Assembly (NCBI RefSeq): GCF_014839805.1
Contig: NC_051129.1
Span: forward strand, 6,390,920 to 6,454,919
DNA: 64,000 nucleotides
Direction: 5' to 3'
Origin: Manduca sexta
Lineage: Eukaryota; Arthropoda; Insecta; Lepidoptera; Sphingidae
The notes below the pieces were generated by a model, which saw only the letters and a list, made by a program, of their open reading frames with translations, did not search any database and had not been told where the DNA came from. A program made the position numbers and the translations under genes. Of this stretch, positions 9,510 to 23,000 are shown piece by piece. The stretch's first letter is position 1; each line of letters begins with the position of its first letter.

Positions 9510-11900
9510 TATCAAGAATATTAAGAAAGCACATAGGCTTAGTACATAGATATTTTATTAATACATTAATTGGATTGTAAAATCAAAACAAGAGCAGTTT
9601 CTGTTGTCCATTCCTTGCATATTAATGAGAATTGTGGCTGTGTAAGTCCAGTTGTAAGCAGTTCACCTAAACAATGTCATGTATCTTGAAACACTGGACC
9701 TCAAATCAGTACAATGCTTTCCCTGAGGAAGAGTGTAATATTATCTATATAGTATGATATTCTGGTTCATCTTAGCAGATTCTTCAATGATAAGTAGAAA
9801 TATAATTAATCCTATTAATAATTTCGACTAACACGGCGCACATGTTTTGCTCTCCTTTTGTATTATAATTATTAAGTGGTAGTAGAGGCATTGGTTCTTT
9901 GTGTCAACTCCATCAATGATAAGAGACGGCTTCATAGCTTGTGTGTATATACCGTCGTTTTTATATACCTACGTAATATATCCAGGAAAATAAAAATCCT
10001 CGCCATGTTGTGCCAAAATGTGGAACAGATTTCTTTTACTGAGAAAATTACCATTAAACGATAATGCAAAGACCTCTTGGTACTTTTGCGATATAATATT
10101 TTTTCTCTGTGTTAAAGTTTTGCTTAAAAATAATTCATTAATAAACAAATAATTATGTAATAAGTTTCTCATTGTTGGACCTTGAGTAACGATCGCCTTT
10201 GCAATTGAATAGTATGATTAGTTGTTGTGGATTAAAATAAGTAGGTATACATTTTATATTATTATCCCTGTGTAAACAGTGATAATTGTAAGATTTAGTA
10301 TAATTGTAATTCATCATTCATCAAGAAAAATAAAATTTATATACGATATATGTACAAATATATTAAATTCGTCGGTCGGATTTCGACCACTGAATAACAA
10401 CCAGCATGTATTATTAGTTTTACAATGACGCAATCTATACAATGCCTATGTATACCTGCAAAACGTATTGTATGTGCCAAGCTTATGACACCTGGACATA
10501 TTAAGAATGTGTGTCAACTAAAGCGGAGCGAGTGCGAGCTAATGAAGTAGAAATAGGGAAAAACCCATAGAATCGTACAAATGCACATCTCCACGCGACT
10601 GAGTAATGTCCACCAAAGCGGACCGGAGCTAGGGGAGATCGGTGTTTTCCACAGGCCATCATTGACAAAGAGTCCATATAACGCGATTCCTATCGGCTTC
10701 CCTTTCACAATTTATGTAAAATCTAATTAATATTAGAACGATTTACAGATCGTTTTATGCATATTAGTACCTAAATGCGCCGGGTTACCTTTCACAATAT
10801 TTCACCCTTCGCCACTGCAGGCCATATCTACTAATATTAATATATTCTTTTTATTTTGTTTGTTTGACCATCATGTATTAACGCCTAAATGGATTTGGAT
10901 AAAATATGGTCAACAGATTACCAAAAATACGCAGTGGAACTACTATTTCGCAATAATGTTTATAAAATGTATGAAGCCACGACGAGTTGCTAGTTAGTTG
11001 TTTACTGTTTTATTTATAATCTCTATTCACTCCGTCTTTTCAATCTACTTTCACAGACAGACTCGCTAGTTGTATTTGTTTTACAGTAATTTCCAAAATC
11101 TTATCTTTGACCTAAATACCATTCACTCAATTATGATATTACTATTAGATTGAAGAGTAGGTAACTATTACCTACGTAGTAACAGCAACCATGTTTACAT
11201 AATGTTATGAATGTAATTAGGTCTTACGAAAACTTCTTAATATCTCACAATAATATTACCTTAAATGTTATTAAAATTATGTACGATTACATAGGTAAGC
11301 ACTAAAAATATAATGGTGAATATTTATGTCTTTCCTAAAACATGTATAATATGCATAACCCAATTAGATTAATGTGCTAAGGATGCTTAAATTATTAAAT
11401 TTTATTCTTTAGTTTGAAGTAACTTTAAATATCAAATAAAGATATAGGTATGTAACTAAGTTTAAAGCTTTAATTTTACCTTCAAATATCAAATATCTTA
11501 AGTACTATTATAAGTACGAATTATGAGATAAATATTAAAAGATAATGTATCAGTTTTCGTTTTTACCTATAACGGAATCTTTTTACTTCTATTTAATGTA
11601 TTTCTCTTCACGTTATTCGATAAATTTACATTTATTGTATGCATATTTCCATTTATTGATGAATGTAAATTTGGTATTAAAATTATAGTCCCAAAGTAGG
11701 ATAAATACAAGAAGGATAAACATAAAACTCAATTTTAATTTAAAGCTCTACATCTGTACATAGGATACAGATTTTTCCGAATTGTATTTATTTATTTAAA
11801 TTGTTTATATGGAAGAATTGCTCGTTTGTATAAAAAAGTTGGACTTGGACTTTGGAATCAGAATACTAATAACAAATACGAGCACTACAAACAAACCAGT
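9510..11900. other. AT-rich intergenic DNA
   Basis: No supported coding region or RNA gene is seen. The only structured part recognised is a repeat at about 10674-10820 that recurs at about 16495-16650. Confidence 0.5.
10674..10820. repeat. Dispersed repeat, copy 1 (copy 2 at 16495-16650)
   Basis: The two segments share a 'catataac.cgatt' start, TTATGTAAAATCTAATT, TTTATGCATATTAGTA and a 'ttcac..tcgc.act' end, with many point differences between them. The family is unknown. Copy 2 is in intron 2 of the TMEM200-like gene. Confidence 0.6.
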
Positions 11901-12620
11901 CCGGAGAGGGTCCCTAGCGGACCAGGTGATAAGTCATGCAGGGATGAGGACCGATGCAGCAGGCGTTAGGCAGGCGGGCATACAACACGTACGTGGGCGT
12001 GCGGCGAGGTGATCGCGCGGCACAAGCAGGCATGCGCCGCAGGCGCAACTTGATAGTCCATATAGTTCCCGTAACCCATGTGGTCGCAGGTGCAGGCGCA
12101 GTTCTCGATGTGCCGCCGCAGTTCGAGCTCGAGCTCCCACGGCGGCTCCATGAGGCGGGCGGCCGGGCGCCGTGGCGAGCCCGCGCCGAGGCGCGCTGCG
12201 AATGCGGCCCCGGATCGGGCGCGGGCCGCACCTGCGCGTCACCACCTGCCTCCCCGCCTCTCGCACGGCTCGCTCCACCATAAAAGTTAGCTTCTAACGC
12301 GGGCCAACGACGGCGACGTAGCCGTCGCAGCAAGGCCAGGCCGCTCGTGTCCCCGGGCGGCGAAGCGCGGCGCGCGCGACTTCTAACGTGTCGACGCACA
12401 TAACGCGGCGGACGAAGGCCGGCTGGGGAATGCCGCGCTGTTGGACCCCGGCTGAGCGGTGAGCGCCCGGGCGGCCCGGCCGCGCCGGCGCCTAGAGCTC
12501 CACGTGACGGCCTCCTCACCCCTGCTCACCGCCCGCGCGCCGCTTGCCTGCTGCCTGCCGCCCGCCAGCTGCCGCCTGCTGCGGCTCTCGCTGTAACCGG
12601 GCTCCGGACTCGTCTAATAG
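11900..12620. other. GC-rich CpG-dense island upstream of the TMEM200-like gene
   Basis: About 700 bp of CpG-dense sequence in an otherwise AT-rich region. Long overlapping frames on both strands are expected here from base composition alone. One short minus-strand piece (12053-12151) encodes ENCACTCDHMGYGNYMDYQ, a compact cysteine-rich peptide followed by a possible GT donor, and could be a real exon. It lies about 1.5 kb upstream of the first TMEM200-like coding exon, so promoter or 5' UTR function is possible. Confidence 0.4.
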
Positions 12621-14074
12621 ATGCACGATCGTCCACCATCAATTAACTCTGCGACCTACTACATTAGCTCGAAATTGAAAAGTTCCAATTTTTTTCGCGA
12701 CTACAAATAAGACTTTTGATTGCTTTAAAAATTTAATAAACACTTTCTTGTTGATTGTCTTTGCAGGTACATAATATAACGTAGCCTACTCAGCGTAAGG
12801 AACAAGGAAAATAAAAAAGAGTGTATTTTTCATATGTAGATCCATTTATACAACATTTTTATAATAGGTAATAAATAATGAAACATTTTAAATTTTTAGG
12901 CTATAATAATATTACTATTATTAAATAAAGACAATAAATAACAATGCCTTTTCAAAGAAGGTTTTTATGTTAATAACATAAGTAAATAAAAATTGTAACC
13001 ATTGTAACACAAACTCTTGAACTGTGCCAGCCGCGTAGCCAAATTTTAATTAAAACATACCTACTTTGTTCAATATTTTACATATGTTCTTTTATTGCAA
13101 GCGGCGAAATGAGACAGTTGCGTCATAAGTACTTTTATGAACCGATTTAAAGTTAAATGTGAGTGTCATGCTGCGGTTTCTTTAGTTATTTAGTATCGGT
13201 GAAAGTCTTGCCGCTTGTGTAGGTATTTATTTAGTTGTACTTAAGTACTTAAAGCTTCAGTTGCTCCGACAACATTATAGGTCTATACCTACACGATGTT
13301 ATATTATATTAATAGGATTGTTGCAACAACATCAAACATAAACTCTAATATTTTATAATATACTATATATAATATACCGACACACATAGAGTATACATTC
13401 GAGATTATACATTAAATTGTATTTTAGTTAAATATTTTACCATAAATATTAAAATTAATGCATGATAAAATCCACATGAAGTTGTAAGATAAAAGAAATC
13501 AAATAAACCAATATATGAGTATTGGTACCTTTCTATTTTAATTTAATAATATTTATTCCTAGAAATACATTCATAATTTCTGTATTATACCGCAATAGGT
13601 ATAATATATTAATACAATAAGTGTTACACAAATATCACAATAGTAATAATAATGAATTAAACATTAGTATAGTTAACGATACGGATGTGTTTAGTTAATG
13701 AATATAGCCTTATCAATAAAATATTATGATTTTTACAAAGGCATGTCTTTTTACACGACTATCTCAAAAAGAGGGCAATTATTTTATTTCTTTATTCGTA
13801 AAGGGGCATAATATATTTAAGTGTAACTCTTCTATTGTCTTTTTGTCATAATAATAATTAATAAAGAATATTAATGTAGAATTTCCCTCCTACTGGTATG
13901 ACATAGATAAAATATGAAAAACGTATACTGAAGCAAAACATAATATTTCATTCGTCACATTTTTCATGTACCCGAATTAGGACGCAGGTAGGCAGGAGCA
14001 AAGAAGCTGTGTGCGCGCGCACTACAGCGAATGGAGGCACTTCTCAAGGGAGAGAGCTGAGCGCGGCAGTCGGC

Positions 14075-17000
14075 ATGCGGCGCGCGCGGAGCGTCACGGG
14101 GCCTCTGCGCCGGGCGCACCCCGCCTCGGGGGCCACCTGGAACGTCCAGGTACACTCACTCACTCTACTACTACTAGCCCGTCGGCCTTCACTTGAACGG
14201 TTCTCTTGCCACAATCCAAACATTCACATTGCCCCGTTATCTCCACATGCCATCTAAACAATGAAGTTCAATGAGCTTTTCATTCAGCTCATGGACATCA
14301 CCATTTGGTGGATCCTAGAACTCAACAGTTGTCTGAAAACTTGTTGCACTAATTTCTTATGTATTGAAGTGATGAGTTAATGCCTACCGAAATGTGTGAT
14401 GTCATTAGTCAGAGCTTTTCATATGAATGAGCATTGGAGACTTGGGGACTAGATCAATATGATGTGGCATAATTAGGTGAAAGTAATTGCAAAAAGATAT
14501 AATTTTATACAATTCTTTAAACCATGAAGAGAGATATTGCCGTCGTTACTGTTCCTTAGGCGATTAAATGTATTGCAATAAAACCACTTGAAATAGTTAT
14601 TATAGTATCATATTGTAAAATATTTTTGACACAAAAAAAAAAATGATTTTCAATAGAACATTAGGAAGGGTAATGGAAATATATTTTATACCTAACAGAA
14701 AAATATCTGTCGTTTTGCATTGAATTGATTTTATACGTTGTTGGATTCCGCCCTTATTTCTTAACAATATTTAATTCGCTTGTTATAGATACTCTATTAT
14801 AATATAATATAGAATGTATCTATAGCAAGCGAATCGCCTCTGTAATAAAACACTGATTTAAATTTTACGTTTTTCAAAACAAACCCTAATCTATGTCTAT
14901 TGTTTAACCTAACCAGTGTTTTATCTTTTTGACCCTAAGTTATTTCACGTAAGGTCAGCAGAAAGTGATGAGTTACAATACTTATCAATAAAGTTTATTA
15001 GTAAGGGATAGAATCGTTAAAATCATTGTACAAGGCAGGATTCACAAAACAAAAAATATTGTAAGACCGTACACAATGAGGCTGAATTATTCTTATTTTA
15101 GATTTCAACGCGTAAGAATAATAAAAAAATAGAGAAAAACAAGACGTTATGTTTTATCATTCGACGTATTTACTGGCTATTTCACGAGGCAGCACTCATG
15201 TTATACGAATAAGATAAAGCATATATGACTCAGGAATAATCAGGCTTTGTATTACTTAATGAAAATATATTCAGAATCGAAGGAGTACTTTCAAAGAACA
15301 ATTAATTTAAACAAAGAATAACATGTAACAATTTCGTCAATGTATTATCGTAGTAGTAAAATGTACATTATTTTAGTAAAATTTACTTTGTTTTTGCAGT
15401 CATAAATTTGTTATGCTTAGCCCTTTCTAATGTATATGGCAACTAGTCGTTCATTGATCAACAAATCGTCGCGTATTGCAAGCCGTCGTAGATTAATTCT
15501 ATCAGACTGACTTAGGTCATATTTACTATAATACAATCGGCTTTTCCCATCTTATATGTAATATACGATTCATATATTTACAATTAAAATCACAAATATA
15601 ATAACGTCAACGCTACCAGTCATTTTATTCTGAAAATAAGTAACCCGATCGACTGTTACTACCTGCAATAAGATAAACAAATCTCGAAATTGGTGTCGAT
15701 TTTTATATAGGTGCATACCGAGAAAATTTACTTTTATTTATACAATAAAATAAACCTGAGTTGATAATTAAAAAACGTGTTTCAGGTGGTGCGTGGCAAG
15801 ATGAGCTCTCAATGTTTGTGGCACGCTTGTCGAGCGCTCTCAGCGGGCTTGTTACTGATGCTACTCGGAGCGGCTATGGCTGTCATAGGTAAATTATAAA
15901 AGTATTTTTATTACATTGAAATATAAATGTAGAGTTAGTTTACTTGCTTAGCCGTTTTCAAAAGCAATCATAATGAATCCTATCAAATCATCCATTATTT
16001 AACTAACAGTGGAAGTAAGTCACTCGTATGCCGAGATCTTTCGGTTAAGGAGATTTGTTTTCTTTTTGTCACTAAACTATAGCACACAGGCTTTGCTATG
16101 TTCATATGGATTTAATCAGGAGAATCTGTAATTGACCGAAATGAACATAATAATATTATAGTGTCAAGTACAACAAAACGTTTAGAGGACCTTTCTAAGG
16201 AACAATGTAATGAACTTGCGCAATAACTTTCCCTTAACCGGGCACTAGACCCGTTTACATATTTCAATTACGTTTCGTCGAGACAACATGTTGCCCTTGG
16301 GAGTCATACATTGTTTATGTTTAAAACAGAGATGACATAAACGACCTTTAAGGTACTCATTAACGGGCTTTTAATGTTATTACTTAATCATTTTTAACAG
16401 TATAACGTCTCTACATTGATTTCTAATATTAAGTTCTTGTAAGGTTATTATGTTCATAAATAGACAACAAAATAATCAATAGCGAAGGCTTCATATAACC
16501 CGATTGCTGCCGACTTCCCTTCCGTAACTTATGTAAAATCTAATTGGTATCATTAGAAAGATGTGTATATCGCATTTATGCATATTAGTAGTAGATACCT
16601 ATATGTTGTGTTGGGTTCCCTTTAAAAAATGTCACTCTTCGCTACTATAAAGAATTATATAAGTATAAAAAAACATCTTTTTAGCAACCTAACATTATAC
16701 TATGTACAAGACACTAACTCAATAAAGGTAAAAAAAATTGTGTATAATATGAATAACAAAACAAGTGTAAACTCTACATGTGTGATATAAATAGTACTAC
16801 GAGTACGACATCGTTGAAATGATTCGAGTGTATGTAGTTAATATAGAGTTGTATCAACAAAGCCGGCCGGAGGCTTGAAGCCGGATATGTCACCGCGTAC
16901 GTGCGCTCGCTCGCCATCGTTACGGGCGGAAATATCGGCCGCCCGGGCCCGCGGCTCACGCCGTCCACCACATGACTTGTCTTGTCGTTGAAAATCTTGT

Positions 17001-20000
17001 CATACGGATTGCTGTGCTTGTTAATCTTACTCGTTTCCGCGGGTTAACCTTCGTAGGGGTTTATTTTTGTAATTATTTCTTCACCTAAACCTACAATCTA
17101 TAAGCTATCTAACACTAAAGTCTAGGAAAATATTAGTATTTACCTTACAAGTTATTTTATCTTTATATGTGTTAACTGAATGAAATTAATAGAAGAATAA
17201 ACTTTATAATAATTTTACATTTTCCTCTTTCCGTCTCTGAATATGGAGTATCATAATACGAGGAATATATATATATGTAGGTAATATACGAATTAAGTCA
17301 ACAGCTTTTGAGATTATGTTAAAAACAATTTTGAACTGAAAAACATTGGTCAGCATGTTTATAAATTGGATTACATCTACCTTTGAGTATTTGCTAGTGA
17401 TTTTTGTTTTATAATTTTTTTATATTTCCCTTATTCCGTACTTCTGGAATATTATTCTTGTAGTTACTGATCACGTTTCAGGTTACTACGCAGATATATT
17501 ATCAGTAGCAGAGGAGGTGCGAGGGAATGCTACGGTCTCGGTCAAAGACGAAGCGCGAGGCTTCCACCTCAATAACTTATCGTACGCCGGCCCTATCGTC
17601 ATGGGCTTTGGAGGTAATGATAAAGTATCACTTTCCGTACCTTTTAAAATTATTTACCCATTTAATGCCTTATAAATTTAAACATGGAGGCAAAAGTGTG
17701 TAGATACTTCATTGATAAAAATATTTATACAGGTGCCACATGAATGATTTTAGTTTTAGAGATAAAAGAACAATAATGTTTGTTTTAGATCAGTTTATTG
17801 TGTTTTAAAACTGTAGTTTATGGAAAAATATGTTATAAAAATAATATCTTCCTTCCTTCTTTTAACGTGATCCGACTCGCTCCGTGCAAACGGGCGTTAA
17901 AACACAACATCCAATCATTGCCACTTAAAACTCGTATTTAGAGTACTCCCATAGGAAATAATCCATCAGTTTTAACTTTTTGTTTTACGGTGGCCAATTT
18001 AACTTCTTCTGGATATCAATTTACATATTTAAAAACTACAGAGATGTGAAAAATAGTTTAGTAAAAGTATTCAAATACAAAATACAAATGCATTGATACT
18101 TTAGTATTTAAAATAGAAATACAAAATAGTTTTGAATAAAAGTATTTAAATACGTAATTTCAAAATACGTTTTCCAAATAAAATATCTTGTACTTATTTA
18201 ACTGATTTTAATACTAGTGTTTGTTCAAAGAGTTCATCTTCCATGTTAAATCTATGGGGCCTCATAATCATTCCACCGAATGAAAATAGTCGTTCAAGAG
18301 ATTTAGAACTTGGTAAGCAGGTATTATTTAAGGAAGAGTTGTTTACATTTTACATCTGTCCAATGATTCTAAAGCATTATCGTCATCTTTTAAATATTGC
18401 AGTATTTCCAGGTCTAACGTAGTCATCGCCATTAACCTCAAATTTGTTTGATGCGCAATGTTAGCCTAATATTGTTCTTGGTGACAATGGTGACAACATT
18501 GAGGATCACAATCAGTGCGTTCATAAATAAATTAATTTAATTTTTTTTTTAATAAAAAATAAGAAAAATGAATTAATAATGTAACAAATACAAATTCAAA
18601 ATATTTATATAAAGTATTTCAAATAAAATACTAAATTGTAATATTTTAATACAAATTATTAAAATACGCAAGGAAAAGCCATTTTATTCAGAACCAATTT
18701 CATAACTACTGACAATCTATTTCTTTTTCATAAAGAACCAAAACACCAAAAAGGTTATAACATAAAATTATATAACTTCTTATTATAAAAATACCACATT
18801 CCTTCCTCATTAATTTTAGAACTGTAACATCACAATAGCACAAATATAATTAAGTAATAAAATAAAATTTCTTGTAATCTACATTACGCTTTGGTCTAAG
18901 TGTCCGCCCAAGAGCCCCAATATTATCGTCCATTTGATCATCCGGTTCAGAATGTATATTCTCAGAAGGACTCTTGGAGACTGATTCATCTGGCACTAAA
19001 GCTACCTTGGAAGGACTCTTAGACTCTGGTTTATCAGATGTTACGCTATCCATATCTGCAACATTTTCCCTAGCCTCCTCCCATTTGTCACCATCTTCTT
19101 CCCCTTCCCTTTCAGAATTCACAGGATTGTCCTGCATGGTCGTCACAGACTTTTGTGTTAAATCAGAATGAATGCTCAATGAATCTACTGAACTGTTTTC
19201 ATCTAGATTACTAGTGTTATTACAATTTTGGATACACTTCCTAATTTGATCTAAATGCCTAACACAGCATGTATTAAATTTATCAAAATAAATTTTAAAC
19301 ATTCTCTTCCCTATTTTATCAGTTATCCTTCCCTTAACCCATTTAACTGTTCGAGCAGAAAACCACTGCACCCACACGGTCTCACCAATGCTAAAACATC
19401 TCGCTTTGTTAAGACTGTTTACACTATTAACAGACTCCTGGTAATTTTCCTTTTGTTGTGGTAATACCATATCTAACCTAGATCTTAATTTTCGGCCAAA
19501 CATTAATTCAGCTGGTGTAACTCCAGTGGCACAGTGAGGTGTATTACGATATTCAAATAAAAAACCAATTAGTTCATCATGTATCTGGCGCTGAGAAATA
19601 TTTCCCTTAATGTTAAAAATGCATTTCAACATCTTTTACACGTCCTAACTGAGTTTTCTGCTTGACCATTGCTAGAAGGATGATATATAGGAGAGTTTAA
19701 ATATATAATGCCATTATTTTTACAGAAAATCTGAAATTCGGAGGAAGATATCTTAATATCGTTGTCGGATACAATAACATTTGGAATTCCAAAAATCGAA
19801 AATATATCCTTTAATTTCACAATCAATGCGCTTGTTGAGGTGCCGCAGTTCATATTAATGCATTCTAGCCATTTACTAAAAGCGTCTATAATAACAAGAT
19901 ATACCGTTTGGCCTACAGTCATGTAGTCTATGTGTATACGGTGCCAGGGCGCCGACGGACGCGGCCAGGGCGCGGGCAGCGCTCGCGGCGGTGCGCTCAG

Positions 20001-23000
20001 CAGCGCACAGCACGCTCTGCAACTCCCCACGAGACGCTCTATATCGCGGTCTATACCTGGCCACCACATCCTACTACGCGCAATATTTTTAGTTTTCACT
20101 ATTCCAAAATGTGCAGAATGCAAATCTTGAAGAATTGTTTCGCGATAAATACAAGGAATTACAATCCTATGCCCTCGAAAAAGACAACCCTTAATAACCT
20201 CTAAATCTGACTTATGCATAAAATAAGGCTTAAGTCTTGTACACGTTATTTTACGTGGCCAACCACGATTCATATAATTAATCACGATTTGCAAAACCTT
20301 ATCGTGCACAGTGGCGTGTTTAATCCGTTCAAAAGAAACTGGCTCTGTGGTTGCATTCATAAATAAAAATGGAATATGGGACTCCTCGATATTATTCGAA
20401 GATTCAGTCCCACTATGAGGTACCGGTGCTCTAGAAAAATAATCTGCAACTAAATTATTTTGGTTACTTATATATTGAACTGTATAATTATACGCTGATA
20501 ATATTATCGCATATCGTTGAAGTCTAAGGGCGGCCGTTACAGAAATGCCGTTTTTCTGTCCAAAAATTGAAAGTAGAGGTTTATGATCAGTTTTAAGAAT
20601 AAAAGGAACTTGCCGTCCGTACAAATATTGATGAAAATGTTTTACACCATAAATAATCGCAGTGGCCTCCTTCTGAATTTGGCTATAATTCTTTTCGCTA
20701 GATGTTAATGAACGAGAACCAAATGCAATTGGCCTTTCAAAACCTTCAGGAGTTAAATGTGCTAAAACTGCGCCTAACCCGGCCGGCCCAGCGTCTACTG
20801 TGAGCAACAGTGGTGCTTGAGGATCGAAATGAGCTAACACACGGTCCGACGTGAGCTCAATACGTATAGCTTCGAGCGCCCGACTATGGCGATTCTCCCA
20901 GCACCATTTTTCACCTTCCTTCAATAGCTCATGAAGAGGGTGTAACAATGACGACGCGTTTTTAATGAAATTCCTATAGTAATTAACTACGCCAAGAAAT
21001 CTTCTTAATTCTGTTGTATTACTGGGTGTAGGGGCTTTCAAAATCGCTTCCACCTTTTTCGGGCAAGTTTTAAGACCGTTCTTATCTATGACATAACCTA
21101 GATACGTGACACTCTCCTGGAACAGAGCGCACTTATCTTTACGAAGCTTCAAACCGGCTTCGTTCAACCGGTATAATAACTCTCGGAGCCTAGCCAAATG
21201 TAAACTACGATTGGGAGCAGTTAAACATATGTCATCATACCAACAAGAAACACCGTCAATGCCGGCAACTAACGTTTCTATTGCTCGTTGAAATATAGCC
21301 GGAGCGTTAGTGAGACCATACACTAGACGCGTGTATTTAAAAAGACCTTTGGGCGTATTAATAGTTGTAAGCTCCTGAGAGGATTTAGAAAGACAAAACT
21401 GATTATAAGCGTTGCTTAAGTCAAGCTTAGAATAATGCTGCCCACCTCCTATTTTAGCAAAAACTTCTTGTATATGGGGCAATGGATATTTATCAATTTT
21501 TAATACCTTATTTAATGTACAAGAAAAATCACCGGCTATTTTAACCGTCCCATTGTCCTTCAAAACCGGTACTATCGGAGTTGCAAATTCAGAAAATTGT
21601 ACTGGAACTAAAATCCCTGCGTTAACTAGCCTATCCAACTCCTCCTCCACCTTATTCTTAAGGGCAAATGGTATAGGGCGTGCCTTAAAAAATTTGGGCA
21701 CGGCATTTTCCTTCAAATGTAAATCGACTTCAAATTTATTAAAACACCCAAGTTCATCCTTCCAAATCTCTGGAAAATCGTCAAGAATCTGCTGCACCTC
21801 ATTAATATTTGGCTTAACATTTAAAATATTATTATTATCCGACACACACACTAAACTCATATTAAACATTGACATAAAATCACGACCTAATAAAGGAGGA
21901 CCGCCTTCTTTGATTACATAAAATGTAATTAATCGTATTAAATTATTGTATTCAACCTCGCAAGAAAAATGTCCAAGAGGTGTGACCTTGTGTTTAGTGT
22001 ACAGACAAAATACAATGTCAGACGGTAATAAACGACATTTTTTAAAATTTTGCACATAAAATTCTTCAGACATAACACTACGACCGGAACCACAATCTAG
22101 CTCCATTGAAAACGTTTTATAATTAATAATTATGTCAACTTTCAAAGGGTCATAGTTTACGTACCTCACATTTAACAAATCGCATTCCTTACAAACGTTA
22201 TTGTGGTCTCCCATAGCAACTACATTGTTTAGAAGAACTTTATTCTTCCTAACGCTACACATTTTCTTCAGGTGACCTTTTTCACCACAACTAATACAAC
22301 GGTAGTCTTTAAAACGGCATTTGTCTGCAAGATGATTCTTCATTCCGCAAACAAAACATCGAATGTCTGTTGACGACCGCGACGTAGTTTGCACCTTGTA
22401 TGCTTGACGCTCACCAGCTCGATACACATGCTCCTGCTTGACCGGCTGCTCTATGACACCAACAGAAGCACGCGCAGCGCGAGCACATGAAACCTGTTGA
22501 GCTATTTCTAACGCTTTAGAGAGCGTTAGCGATTTTAAATCTTGTTCAAATAAACGATTTCTTTCTGGTCCCATTTGGAGCCCAAGAATAAATTTATCAC
22601 GCAAAAGCGTCTCCAACTCCGTTCCAAAGTCGCAGTATATTGCTAGTCCTCGTAAGCGCGCTGCCCAATCTTCTAGACTCTCACCATCATTTCTGGTTGC
22701 GTCATAAAATTTTGCTCTATCAGCAAACGTTGAGCGTTTTGGAGTGAAATGGCCGTCCAATAACTTAATCAACTCATCCCACGATACTTCTTCGACTTGT
22801 CTTGGATGAACGAGGTTTTGTACAAGCCGATATGACTCATCCGAGAGATGAGTTAAGAGAATAGCACACCAATTTTCATTTTTAATACAGTTCAACTTAA
22901 TAAAATTATTCAATTTGCCAAAAAAAATCTTCCAGTCATTTTCCTTGTGATCAAAACTATTTAAATTTCCAATAATTTTCGACATAATTGTTACTTTTTT

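Noticed and set aside
11914..12519. Long minus-strand frame of about 200 codons in the GC-rich island
   Set aside because: Composition is Arg/Ala/Pro/Gly noise typical of GC-rich DNA, overlapped by other frames on both strands; only the short cysteine-rich piece at 12053-12151 is kept as a weak lead.
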